Below, piece after piece: positions 15,069 to 21,413 of a stretch of 46,045 bases of DNA. Position 1 is the first letter of the stretch; each line of letters starts with the position of its first letter. The position numbers and the translations under genes were made by a program. The stretch comes from a virus: the IMG/VR virus record IMGVR_UViG_3300017971_000093, positions 1 to 46,045 of that record; one strand, written 5' to 3'. The notes under the pieces were generated by a model, which was given only the letters and a program-made list of their open reading frames with translations, ran no database searches and was not told the origin of the DNA.

Positions 15069-15451
15069 TATATCCACTCCTGACGCCAGGCGTAGCTTTC
15101 GCCGTAGACAACGCGGCTAAGGGTCTCGACTAGGTGAAACCCCATGCACATGCCGCACCCGCTAACCTTTACTCCCTGATCGCCTTTCGCCAGCGGCCAA
15201 CCTAGCGCCGTGTGCGCGAGGTAGGATAGCCACAGCTTGACCGGCTTTCCGCCGTCGTCGCCGGGGGCGAATACGTACAGGTCGATATGCCGCAGCATGC
15301 CGGACCGGCTTACGTGACGCAGGACGGTGTAAATCGTGCTCCCTTCCGGCGCTAGCTCGCGCAAGCGTTGGATTGCTTCGCGCTTTGCTAGCTCGCGCCG
15401 CGCTTTCTTCGTCATCTTCACCGGCTTTGCGGCCGTTTCTTCGTTCGTCAT
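15068..15451 (-). CDS. Conserved phage protein of unknown function, 127 aa
   Basis: The start at 15451 is fixed by AAAAGGACTAG-AACG-ATG. A basic N-terminus is followed by TVLRHVSRSGMLRHIDLYVF and, near the end, GCGMCMGFHLVETLS. This strand order (VSRSGM...ID.YV...GCGM.MGFHLV) is a pattern I recognise from many phage and prophage hypothetical proteins whose function is unknown. It is probably an early gene because it sits among small accessory genes with the shared leader. Confidence 0.75.
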   Translation of the reverse strand: MTNEETAAKPVKMTKKARRELAKREAIQRLRELAPEGSTIYTVLRHVSRSGMLRHIDLYVFAPGDDGGKPVKLWLSYLAHTALGWPLAKGDQGVKVSGCGMCMGFHLVETLSRVVYGESYAWRQEWI

Positions 15452-15466
15452 CGTTCTAGTCCTTTT
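15452..15466 (-). promoter_or_regulatory. Conserved leader AAAAGGACTAG-AACG before ATG 15451
   Basis: A Shine-Dalgarno followed by CTAG and a four-base spacer; same layout as at 15908, 17016, 17663 and 11331. Confidence 0.7.
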
Positions 15467-15533
15467 CTAAAGGGTTTGCCGCGAAACCGCGCGGCGCGGA
15501 ATGGTTGCGGGGCGTAGTGCCTGCCCCGCTCGG

Positions 15534-15908
15534 CTACTTTGCGGGACGGTGGCCGCATCGCCCTTGATGACGCGGGCACGCGACGACGCGATACCGCCGC
15601 GCACGGGGCGCTAGGACGCCGGAAACGGGGCGCTTCGCGCATTCGCCGCATATCGTGGCGATGCCATCGCGGACGGCCTGCACTTGATCCGCGAGCCGGT
15701 AGGCGGCGTCCGTCAATCCTCGAGCAAGCCGCTCGGCCTCGCGTTGCGTCAAGTAATAGTGGCGCGCGCGGTCGTCGTCGCCGTCTTCGTCGTGCAGAAA
15801 GACGCCCACGTATGGCGCGTCCACGTCTACGACGTGGGGGCCGTTTGCGCCAGCATGGTAGACCATCGCAAGCGCGCAGGGGTAGGGGTTACGGTGGGGG
15901 GGGATCAT
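15534..15908 (-). CDS. Putative zinc-binding protein, 124 aa
   Basis: The ATG at 15908 follows AAAGGACTAG-CCCG. The N-terminal part is likely beta-rich (HVVDVDAPYVGVFLHDED), the middle is helical (TQREAERLARGLTDAAYRLA), and the C-terminus has C87-x2-C90 ... C111 ... C118-G-H120, a possible zinc site. The function is unknown; such small zinc proteins in early phage regions often bind DNA or host proteins. Confidence 0.65.
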   Translation of the reverse strand: MIPPHRNPYPCALAMVYHAGANGPHVVDVDAPYVGVFLHDEDGDDDRARHYYLTQREAERLARGLTDAAYRLADQVQAVRDGIATICGECAKRPVSGVLAPRARRYRVVACPRHQGRCGHRPAK

Positions 15909-15922
15909 CGGGCTAGTCCTTT
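15909..15922 (-). promoter_or_regulatory. Conserved leader AAAGGACTAG-CCCG before ATG 15908
   Basis: Same fixed arrangement as the other copies: Shine-Dalgarno, CTAG, four bases, ATG. Confidence 0.7.
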
Positions 15923-16003
15923 GCTATCGGTTACCGTGGACGCCCCACGGCGGGCAATGGTGCGCGGGGGAAGTAGCCGCCCCCGCTCAGCCTCATTCTG
16001 GAG

Positions 16004-16273
16004 CTAGCGCGTCGTGTTCGCGTCGTCGTCGTCGATTCGTTGCAACCACGCGCCGAACCGCAACGCCGCCACGCCGGACGCCGCAACGTACAGACCAGGC
16101 ATACCGGCAACGGCGCACGCAAGGGCGCACGCCAGCACGGCGCACGCAAGGGCGCACGCCAGCACGGCGCACGCGGTAGGGGTGCAAAGGGCGGGGACGC
16201 GATCGCGCCCGCCCTTGCCCGCGCGCGGATCGGTAGTCCCCCACCACCACGCGCGGCGCAAGGGGCGCCGCAC
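16004..16273 (-). CDS. Putative small membrane protein with an internal 9-residue repeat
   Basis: An 89-residue frame whose GTG at 16273 shares a base with the preceding stop (TAGTG). Residues about 33-60 are hydrophobic and Cys/Ala-rich, built from a tandem 9-residue unit (LACALACAV), and a second hydrophobic patch follows (GLYVAASGVAAL). The C-terminus is acidic (IDDDD). This suggests one or two membrane helices. Coding status is moderate because the DNA is very GC-rich and other frames are also open. Confidence 0.5.
   Translation of the reverse strand: MRRPLRRAWWWGTTDPRAGKGGRDRVPALCTPTACAVLACALACAVLACALACAVAGMPGLYVAASGVAALRFGAWLQRIDDDDANTTR
16110..16174. repeat. 27-bp tandem repeat, about 2.4 copies
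   Basis: A 27-base unit starting ACGGCGCACGCAAGGGCGCA occupies 16110-16136 and 16137-16163 exactly, with a partial third copy at 16164-16174. The period is nine codons, so copy-number change would keep the frame and lengthen the predicted membrane segment. Confidence 0.9.
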
Positions 16274-17016
16274 TAGTACGGCCCCCCGATCGGCATCAAC
16301 GCGCCGAACGCATCGCTACGCGTAAGGTGGGGGCGGCGGCGCGTGTCGCCGTCGCTACTTTCCAGCGCGCCGACGTGGATAGGGTGCTCCGGTTCGGCCG
16401 CGTTCCACGTCAATTCCACCGGGCCTTTCGAGCCGATCGCTTGCGCGAGCTTGTGAAGTAGCGCGGCGTCGATTCGGAGCGTTCGCCGGTCCGCGTCTGG
16501 AATCGCGGCCGGATCGGGCGCAACGCGCGCCACGTTCGGGAACGCGACGGCGTCCGAATCGATCAACGGCATGGTCCTTTCATGATGCGATGCCGCGCCT
16601 AGCGGGCGTTCGATTGTGCATACGTCCCCGATGACGGGGTGGTCCGCGCCGTCCGGCAACGCTTGCCCTACGGTGATGGCGCGCGCGTAGTCGGTCCGCG
16701 CCGCGCCTGGAATAGCCTTGCGCGCAGCCTCGAGGGCTTCCAAGGGGAGCACCACGGGGGACCGGTCCGCGTTGCGGCGCGTGGCGCTTGCCAGGCTAGC
16801 GCGTGCGTCGTCATTTATGCCAGCGGGAACGAGCGCGAGCGTTCGTCCACACGTAGCCGCAAGGTAAGCGGAACCGCGCACCACCACGGCCGCGATGGCA
16901 TCGGAAAAGCGCGAGCCGTTGCGCTTTGCCACCTTGGCTAGATTGCATGCGCGGGGAATGGAAAAGCGGAACGGGATCGGCGCGCTAGTCGCGCCCTTTT
17001 CTAGCTCTATCGTCAT
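16273..17016 (-). CDS. Possible sliding-clamp-like protein, 247 aa
   Basis: The ATG at 17016 follows AAAGGACTAG-GCAC. The layout suggests a beta-clamp-type fold: repeated beta-alpha-beta units, with YLAATCGRTLALVP (51-64), SPVVLPLEALEAARKAIP (86-103) and LRIDAALLHKLAQAIGSKGP (180-199) followed by VELTW...EPEHPIHVGAL (200-218). 'L..D...L..L..ALG...VEL.....PI.V' is typical of the C-terminal unit of phage DNA polymerase processivity factors. The phage has no polymerase, so such a clamp would engage the host enzyme. This is pattern-based inference; structure prediction would settle it. Confidence 0.55.
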   Translation of the reverse strand: MTIELEKGATSAPIPFRFSIPRACNLAKVAKRNGSRFSDAIAAVVVRGSAYLAATCGRTLALVPAGINDDARASLASATRRNADRSPVVLPLEALEAARKAIPGAARTDYARAITVGQALPDGADHPVIGDVCTIERPLGAASHHERTMPLIDSDAVAFPNVARVAPDPAAIPDADRRTLRIDAALLHKLAQAIGSKGPVELTWNAAEPEHPIHVGALESSDGDTRRRPHLTRSDAFGALMPIGGPY

Positions 17017-17030
17017 GTGCCTAGTCCTTT
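17017..17030 (-). promoter_or_regulatory. Conserved leader AAAGGACTAG-GCAC before ATG 17016
   Basis: Same Shine-Dalgarno, CTAG and four-base spacer as the other members. Confidence 0.7.
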
Positions 17031-17094
17031 GGAATGGAACGGACGCAAAAGCGCGCCCCGCGTGCGCCCGAATCGACGGACGCACGCGGCGGCG

Positions 17095-17460
17095 CTATTG
17101 CGCGCGCCGTTCCGCTTGCGCTTGCCATCGCTCCGATGCGATAGCGCGGCACGATGCGGACATATTCGGAGCAGGCTTGTATCCGTCCACAATCGGCAAG
17201 CCTAGGTCACGCCGAACCGCTGAGAGATTCATGCATTTAGCTTCAAACGAACCGGAGGAGCGGTTCGGAGCGTACGTGGCTAGGAACGTCCTGCGGATCT
17301 GCGCTTTGGACGTTTGCCCCCGCGCGCGGCCGAGCCGCCCCGCGCTTTGCAATTCCAGCATGATTTCATAGCACCGGCAAAGGTGACGTGTTTCGTCATC
17401 GCTCCACCCTAGGCGCGCTTGCGTTGCGCGCTTTGCAGGATCGGGGGAATGCGTGCGCAT
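17095..17460 (-). CDS. Conserved hypothetical protein, 121 aa
   Basis: The ATG at 17460 overlaps the upstream stop (TGATG). The sequence WSDDETRHLCRCYEIMLELQ...NRSSGSFEAKCMNLSAVRRDLGLPIVDGYKPAPN follows a recognisable pattern: a W-x-x-D/E helix, then 'RS.gS.E.K..N.SAv...lG....GYKP'. This occurs alone and in front of HNH or other nuclease domains in bacterial and phage proteins. No nuclease domain is present here, so it may be the DNA- or protein-binding half only. Confidence 0.65.
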   Translation of the reverse strand: MRTHSPDPAKRATQARLGWSDDETRHLCRCYEIMLELQSAGRLGRARGQTSKAQIRRTFLATYAPNRSSGSFEAKCMNLSAVRRDLGLPIVDGYKPAPNMSASCRAIASERWQAQAERRAQ

Positions 17461-17663
17461 CACGCACCCCCCACGCGCCGCATGGGCGCGCTTTGTCCGG
17501 TCCGCAAGGCTTCTACCGCATCGGCAACGGTTACGGCCGCAGCGGTTAGCGTGCGGGCGATATCGTCTCGCCCCTGCTCACTAGCCCATGCGGTTAGCTT
17601 GCGCAGGGCGCATGCCGCATCATTTCCAGCGCGCTTGCGCGCTTTCTCTACGTCTTTCGTCAT
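17460..17663 (-). CDS. Hypothetical small helical protein, 67 aa
   Basis: The ATG at 17663 is set by AAAGGACTAG-ACAA. The protein is Ala-rich and helical, basic at both ends, with no Cys and no membrane segment. The stop overlaps the next start (TGATG). No family recognised. Confidence 0.65.
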   Translation of the reverse strand: MTKDVEKARKRAGNDAACALRKLTAWASEQGRDDIARTLTAAAVTVADAVEALRTGQSAPMRRVGGA

Positions 17664-17677
17664 TTGTCTAGTCCTTT
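17664..17677 (-). promoter_or_regulatory. Conserved leader AAAGGACTAG-ACAA before ATG 17663
   Basis: Fourth leftward copy of the Shine-Dalgarno-CTAG-N4-ATG arrangement. Confidence 0.7.
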
Positions 17678-17739
17678 GGGGTATTCGCGCGAAGATGCGC
17701 GCGGCCGGTCCCGATTGAACGGAAACGCCCGCGCGCACC

Positions 17740-17832
17740 CTAGCCGAACAACGCTAGAGCGATCGCTAGTGCGATGAAAACGCATGCGAGCGCATGCCGG
17801 ACGGCGTGGGCGAACCGGTTAGGCTTCCGCAT
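17740..17832 (-). CDS. Putative single-pass membrane micropeptide, 30 aa
   Basis: From the ATG at 17832, 30 residues: a basic N-terminus (MRKPNRFAHAVRH) then a continuous hydrophobic helix (ALACVFIALAIALALFG). It overlaps the preceding zinc-type gene by 14 bases. Basic-then-hydrophobic micropeptides of this size are common in phage early regions. Support is composition and overlap only. Confidence 0.5.
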   Translation of the reverse strand: MRKPNRFAHAVRHALACVFIALAIALALFG

Positions 17833-17986
17833 GCTCACCCCCGTCATTGTCGCATGCGTCGCAATGCGATTCGGAGCCGTCCGGGTCGTTTGCCTTGCAA
17901 GGGTCGCAAAGGTCGCCAGCGGAGCCGATAATCTCCGCAAAGCAATGCGCGTGCGCGCAGAACACGTAGCCGCGTGAATAGCTCAT
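17819..17986 (-). CDS. Cys/His-rich putative zinc protein, 55 aa
   Basis: The ATG at 17986 overlaps the preceding stop (ATGA). Metal-ligand candidates are C10, H12, H14, C15, C27-x2-C30, H41, C42 and C45. The rest is short and acidic. Likely a small zinc-binding domain; no family recognised. Confidence 0.65.
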   Translation of the reverse strand: MSYSRGYVFCAHAHCFAEIIGSAGDLCDPCKANDPDGSESHCDACDNDGGEHAEA

Positions 17987-18372
17987 GCGACCACCCCCAC
18001 CACGCCGCCGACGAACCGCACGCGACGCGAGCCGTTCCACCGAGGACCACCCTTGCCAACGGTGAAATGCGCGCCCCGATCCGGGTGAAGGTGCACCGTT
18101 GCGCGGATCGGAGCCGACGACGCGGGGCGGAGAATCCCGACGATGCGAGCGAACACCGCGCGCTTAGGCTTGCCACCCGCGCCAGCGGTTCGGCTCCGCT
18201 TGTACGTTCCGCACGCGATGCGCGGCTCGGCTTGCTCTAGCTCAATTTCACCCGAACGAGCGTAGCCGACCACCTTCCCGCCGACGGTGATGGCGAAATG
18301 GGGCAAGCCTTGCGCTTGCCGGTGGAGGTTGACGTGAACGGAGCATTGCTCCCCAAACGGTAGAGACACCAT
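17983..18372 (-). CDS. Conserved phage protein of unknown function, 129 aa
   Basis: I chose the ATG at 18372 because the family core begins right after it (VHVNLHRQAQGLPHFAITVG); an upstream ATG at 18423 is possible. Further landmarks are KVVGYARSGEIELEQA, KPKRAVFARIVG, and VHLHPDRGAHFTV followed by a strand near the end. This matches a widespread phage/actinobacterial hypothetical family ('NLHR...l.HfSI...g.V.gyA...R.VhAwi.G...v.YNPfr...FV'). Function unknown. Confidence 0.7.
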   Translation of the reverse strand: MVSLPFGEQCSVHVNLHRQAQGLPHFAITVGGKVVGYARSGEIELEQAEPRIACGTYKRSRTAGAGGKPKRAVFARIVGILRPASSAPIRATVHLHPDRGAHFTVGKGGPRWNGSRRVRFVGGVVGVVA

Positions 18373-18385
18373 GCTGGAAAGCGTA

Positions 18386-18901
18386 TCACCACGCGCCCCG
18401 CTTTGCACCCCCTTTCCAGGCATACCGAATCGCCAGCACCCCCACGGGGCGCCCGATGACGTGAACCGTCCACGCTAGGCACGCGCGGCAACGGTCCGCC
18501 GATGCGCTAGGAACCGGAAACGGACGGGAGCTTGCCCTACCCCACCCCACCGCATTCGCGACGACGCGAGCGCCAGCCGAGCGCCAGCATCGCTTGCCAG
18601 ACGCGCGCAATGCGTGACGGATGCGCGCTACGTCGTGCGGGGTCAACGGTTCGCCAGCGCGCGCGGAGCATCGTAGGCGTCGGCGCGCAGCATCGTGGAC
18701 GCCCGACCACCTCGAGCGGTCCGCCGCAACCGCGCCACGCTCGAGCGTAACCGGGGCGGGGGGGGTAACCGGGGGGGGAGCCCCGGCTCTGCCAGGAGTC
18801 CCACGTTTGGCAGAGCCAGCCCTACCCTCAGTGCCTTTTTCGCTGACCCCTCTTCTTGAGCCTCGCAGTCCTTTCGGGCCGTGTTGGCGTGTCCTTGGCA
18901 T
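18386..18901 (-). CDS. Doubtful GC-rich ORF, 171 aa
   Basis: This frame is open from the ATG at 18901 and ends 13 bases before the next gene. The C-terminal 80 residues look protein-like (PLTPHDVARIRHALRASGKR; CRAC; AWTVHVIGRPVGVLAIRYAW). The N-terminal half is Arg/Gly/Pro-rich and covers G-runs and a 10-bp hairpin. It has no Shine-Dalgarno with the block's leader motif. It may be real with a later start, or only open because of high GC. Confidence 0.3.
   Translation of the reverse strand: MPRTRQHGPKGLRGSRRGVSEKGTEGRAGSAKRGTPGRAGAPPPVTPPAPVTLERGAVAADRSRWSGVHDAARRRLRCSARAGEPLTPHDVARIRHALRASGKRCWRSAGARVVANAVGWGRASSRPFPVPSASADRCRACLAWTVHVIGRPVGVLAIRYAWKGGAKRGAW
18747..18817. other. G-run cluster and 10-bp perfect hairpin
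   Basis: Runs of 4, 8 and 8 G on the + strand (18753-18778), with GTAACCGGGG repeated at 18747 and 18765, could form a G-quadruplex. Directly after it, GGCTCTGCCA (18785-18794) pairs perfectly with TGGCAGAGCC (18808-18817) around a 13-base loop. This is upstream of the whole leftward small-gene block, so a regulatory or replication role is possible. Confidence 0.5.
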
Positions 18902-19012
18902 GGTTGGAGTGGTTGTGTTGGGTGTTCCCGACCAGCCAAATAGCCAGACCCGTAGCCACTCGAGGTCGGGGGTTGTCGCAGATTTTGGGATTTAGTGCGA
19001 CATGCCAGAGAA
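18902..19012. promoter_or_regulatory. Gene-free stretch with a 7-bp hairpin
   Basis: No convincing gene. TGTCGCA (18974-18980) pairs perfectly with TGCGACA (18996-19002); the 15-base loop is AT-rich, unlike the surrounding DNA. It may hold promoters for the leftward block. I see no clear -35/-10 pair. Confidence 0.4.
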
Positions 19013-19201
19013 TCATCGGTCGAAGAAGTCGTAGCGAGTCTGCTTGAGTCGCTCGATGGCCTTGTCGATTTCGGCTTTGACCCAGGGCGGCGCGGATTCG
19101 CGTTGGTGTCGAAGCTCCATCATGCGGTCTGCGGCCCAGCCGGGGATGCGTGGCTCGTAGTCACCGGGTTGCCGTTTTGGTGGGTGGTGTGGACTTGCCA
19201 T
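19013..19201 (-). CDS. Hypothetical protein, 62 aa
   Basis: A lone leftward ORF from the ATG at 19201. The N-terminus is Pro/His-rich; the rest is a charged helix (PGWAADRMMELRHQRESAPP, VKAEIDKAIERLKQTRYDFF). Codon use is more ordinary than that of the GC-rich block. No strong Shine-Dalgarno and no family recognised. It is divergent from the basic mini-proteins at 19292. Confidence 0.55.
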   Translation of the reverse strand: MASPHHPPKRQPGDYEPRIPGWAADRMMELRHQRESAPPWVKAEIDKAIERLKQTRYDFFDR

Positions 19202-19291
19202 GGCTGTCTTGTTGCGGGTAGAACGTCGTCATCGAGCCTACCACAACAGGTGCTCGAGCTAGTCACTCTCGATCAGGAGCGGAGACGAACG

Positions 19292-19420
19292 ATGGCTTAC
19301 GGAAAGAAGAAGGCGGCTGGCAAGAAGATGCCACCGGGTCTGTTGAAGAAGCTGGGCAAAAAGGTCGCCAAGAAGACCGCTAAGAAGGCTGTTGGCAAGG
19401 GGATGAAGCGCCGTGGCTAG
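19292..19420 (+). CDS. Lys-rich basic mini-protein, 42 aa
   Basis: The ATG at 19292 has AGGAGCGGAG upstream. Nearly half the residues are Lys or Arg, in a regular pattern (KKLGKKVAKKTAKKAVGKGM) like the basic tails of histone H1-type proteins. It probably binds nucleic acid or compacts DNA. Followed by two more overlapping basic mini-genes. Confidence 0.7.
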   Translation: MAYGKKKAAGKKMPPGLLKKLGKKVAKKTAKKAVGKGMKRRG

Positions 19421-19481
19421 CTGCGGCGGCGGCAAGTCCCGCAAGCCCAAGAGTCGCGGGGGCAAGAAGCGTGGCCGCTAA
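19413..19481 (+). CDS. Possible basic micropeptide, 22 aa
   Basis: A GTG start at 19413 overlaps the end of the 42-residue gene, and the stop overlaps the GTG of the next gene. The product would be Gly/Ser/Lys/Arg-rich (MASCGGGKSRKPKSRGGKKR). Support comes from chained overlaps and composition matching both neighbours; it is too short for more. Confidence 0.4.
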   Translation: MASCGGGKSRKPKSRGGKKRGR

Positions 19482-19626
19482 GAAGAAGGGGCTCTACGCC
19501 AACATCCACGCCAAGCGGAAGCGCATCAAGGCCGGTAGCGGCGAGAAGATGCGCAAGCCTGGCTCCAAGGGTGCGCCGACCAACAAGGCGTTCAAGCGCA
19601 GCGCCCGGACGGCGAAGAAGCGGTAG
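19471..19626 (+). CDS. Conserved basic phage mini-protein, 51 aa
   Basis: From the GTG at 19471. The sequence KKKGLYANIHAKRKRIKAGS, then GEKMRKPGSKGAPTNKAFKR, matches a small basic protein family that I recognise as widespread in marine and other uncultured phages (KGLY.NIHAKR.RI..GSGE.MRKPG..GAPT...F), function unknown, probably nucleic-acid binding. It ends three bases from the stop of the convergent queE-like gene. Confidence 0.8.
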   Translation: MAAKKKGLYANIHAKRKRIKAGSGEKMRKPGSKGAPTNKAFKRSARTAKKR

Positions 19627-19629
19627 ACC

Positions 19630-20226
19630 TCACTTCAGTCCTCCGTGCTTGTGCATCTGCCAAGTCAGATCCCACTTAGCCCTCCAAGCCAACTCAGACG
19701 TGAGCTTTATGTCACGCCCCCAAAGCGGGCATAGGTAGTAAGACCAGAAGCTGGTTGTACATCGAAGTTCGTCCAACCATTCGATCGTGACGGTGCCGTC
19801 GTCGATGACCACCATCTCCTGCCCAAACTTCTGCTCAGGCTTACGGACCTTGGGGCTGACTGTCACCCAATCCCATTGGACAGGAAGGCGACGCACGCCA
19901 GAGGTCTGGACGTGGACATACAGACCCGACTCGCGAGCGTGCATGACTAATTCCTGCAAGCCCTCACTTTGATCCGTTGGCTCGCCGCCCGTGATGTGTA
20001 GCCAACCACGGGGGCCGACAGCTTTGAGGGCGTAGTTGACGATGGAGTCAGCACTGTGTTTCGTCGCCTCTTTGCGGGTAAGGGCAGACGGCTCATCACA
20101 GTCCTTGCGGATCGGGCACTTCACCGAGCATCCCGCGAAACGCACGAAGAACTGCCGCGTCCCGGTCAGGTGGCCTGTCCCTTGGAAGGCGCTGAACATG
20201 TCGCTGATGTAGATGGCGCTAGTCAT
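19630..20226 (-). CDS. queE: 7-carboxy-7-deazaguanine synthase (QueE-like radical SAM)
   Basis: A 198-residue protein whose ATG at 20226 overlaps the queC stop (ATGA). Radical-SAM features are FVRFAGCSVKCPIRKDCDEP (Cys 33, 37, 43), LHITGGEPTDQ (77-86, SAM-binding GGEP) and VTVSPKVRKP (121-130), which is typical of QueE. The enzyme would convert 6-carboxy-tetrahydropterin to CDG. The cysteine spacing here is CX3CX5C instead of the usual CX3CX2C or CX14CX2C. With QueC and a DpdA-like protein upstream it forms a 7-deazaguanine pathway. QueD and FolE are not in the phage, so the pterin precursor must come from the host. Confidence 0.85.
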   Translation of the reverse strand: MTSAIYISDMFSAFQGTGHLTGTRQFFVRFAGCSVKCPIRKDCDEPSALTRKEATKHSADSIVNYALKAVGPRGWLHITGGEPTDQSEGLQELVMHARESGLYVHVQTSGVRRLPVQWDWVTVSPKVRKPEQKFGQEMVVIDDGTVTIEWLDELRCTTSFWSYYLCPLWGRDIKLTSELAWRAKWDLTWQMHKHGGLK

Positions 20227-20774
20227 ACCGGCTGCCCCTTCTTGCATCCGAAGCACTCCCCGCAAGGCTTGCCAAAGACCAAGGGATCGTAGCAAGACCA
20301 AGTCCCTTCAACGATGTAGCTGGGGCGGACTGTCAGCGGAGCCTTGACGCCAACCTTGTAAGCAGCCTCGCAAGCCTTGCTCAAATACTCAAGGAACAAG
20401 GGGCGGCAATCTGGGAAGAGGCCGTGGTCCTCTGTGGTGCAGCCAATCAATACGTCGTTAGCCCCTACCTCTTGAGCGTGGGCAATAGCCAGACCGATGA
20501 GGATGAGGTTGCGAGCCAGATAAACAGGTCGGCCTTCCTCCGTGTTCTCCGAAGTAACTGCCGTTGTTGGCAGCGGCGGGATCGTCTTGGTATGCAACGT
20601 CACGCCGTAGCGGCGGCAAATCTCTACGGATGCGGCCAGTTCTTCTGCGGCGCAAGGCTGGCCGTAGTCCACGAATAGCGCAGATTTCACCGACTTCAGA
20701 TCCCTGAGGATGTTGGCAGAGTCGTGCCCCCCGCTCATCAACAGCACTACGTTTTGATTTTTCCGTTGTCCCAT
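20223..20774 (-). CDS. queC: 7-cyano-7-deazaguanine (preQ0) synthase QueC
   Basis: A 183-residue protein from the ATG at 20774, preceded by AAAGGGGG. It has the PP-loop SGGHDSAN (14-21), ALFVDYGQP (32-40), YLARNLILIGLAIAHAQE (85-102) and the zinc site C161, C171, C174, C177 (PCGECFGC). It is a little shorter than cellular QueC. It should convert CDG to preQ0 using ATP and ammonia. It overlaps the DpdA-like gene by 28 bases and queE by 4, which points to coordinated synthesis. Confidence 0.93.
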   Translation of the reverse strand: MGQRKNQNVVLLMSGGHDSANILRDLKSVKSALFVDYGQPCAAEELAASVEICRRYGVTLHTKTIPPLPTTAVTSENTEEGRPVYLARNLILIGLAIAHAQEVGANDVLIGCTTEDHGLFPDCRPLFLEYLSKACEAAYKVGVKAPLTVRPSYIVEGTWSCYDPLVFGKPCGECFGCKKGQPV

Positions 20775-21394
20775 AGCTTTGGCCCCCTTTCGTTTTTCAT
20801 CCCCTGGCTGCTTCGTTCCAGATAACGAAACAGCCCACCCAGTTGACGTTTGCATCCACGGAACCATCCGGTCCCGTCGCATGATTCCGCGCCAGACTCA
20901 TGGCATTCCCACAACTTGCCGTTCGTGTTGACTCGACCGACGTGGACACGCGGGAAGTCATCGCACCAACGATGCACGGTGCTCCACTTCCAGGCTGTAG
21001 ATCCTCCGACGAAGATCACGTCAGCGTCGCTGGGGACATCGTCTTTAGTCATCCCATCCTGCACGGCAAACGCGACGTTCCAGCCGTAGCTTTTCAGGAT
21101 GGGTAGCCAGAGCTTCCACAGACGCTGCGTCTCGGAAGCGTTCGCAACCTCGTCTGGCGCTAAGGCCCAAAGAGGCTGCTGAGACCTAGAAGCTACGGTC
21201 TCCAACATCTTGCGGTAACCGTCCTCATCCCAACGCTTTCCGGCGCTCCAACAGGCAAACTTGCCGTTGTCCAACGCAAACGGTAGCCAGTCGTGGGTCT
21301 CTCGCAGACCTTCGGGGCTGAACAGGTGCCCGATCTTCTGCGGGTAGCGACCTGCTAGGTAGCCCACCACGATGCCCGTGTTGTTTGTAGGCAT
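20747..21394 (-). CDS. dpdA: DpdA-like DNA deazaguanine transglycosylase
   Basis: A 215-residue protein from the ATG at 21394 (a GTG at 21403 is possible). TGT-superfamily features: FALDNGKFACW (39-49), ALAPDEVANASETQ (77-90), AFAVQDGMT (108-116), VIFVGGST (126-133), RVHVGRVNT (149-157), ESGAESCDGTG (166-176). This spacing fits the compact phage DpdA-type proteins that exchange guanine in DNA for a 7-deazaguanine. The position directly before queC and queE supports it. It is much shorter than bacterial DpdA and lacks the zinc domain of tRNA TGTs. Whether it inserts preQ0 or a later derivative cannot be seen. Confidence 0.8.
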   Translation of the reverse strand: MPTNNTGIVVGYLAGRYPQKIGHLFSPEGLRETHDWLPFALDNGKFACWSAGKRWDEDGYRKMLETVASRSQQPLWALAPDEVANASETQRLWKLWLPILKSYGWNVAFAVQDGMTKDDVPSDADVIFVGGSTAWKWSTVHRWCDDFPRVHVGRVNTNGKLWECHESGAESCDGTGWFRGCKRQLGGLFRYLERSSQGMKNERGPKLWDNGKIKT

Positions 21395-21413
21395 GACGAT
21401 CACTTCTTCAAGG

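Noticed and set aside
16566-16576. AAAGGACC-ATG resembling the early leader
   Set aside because: It lacks CTAG and the four-base spacer and lies inside the clamp-like frame as Glu-Arg-Thr-Met codons.
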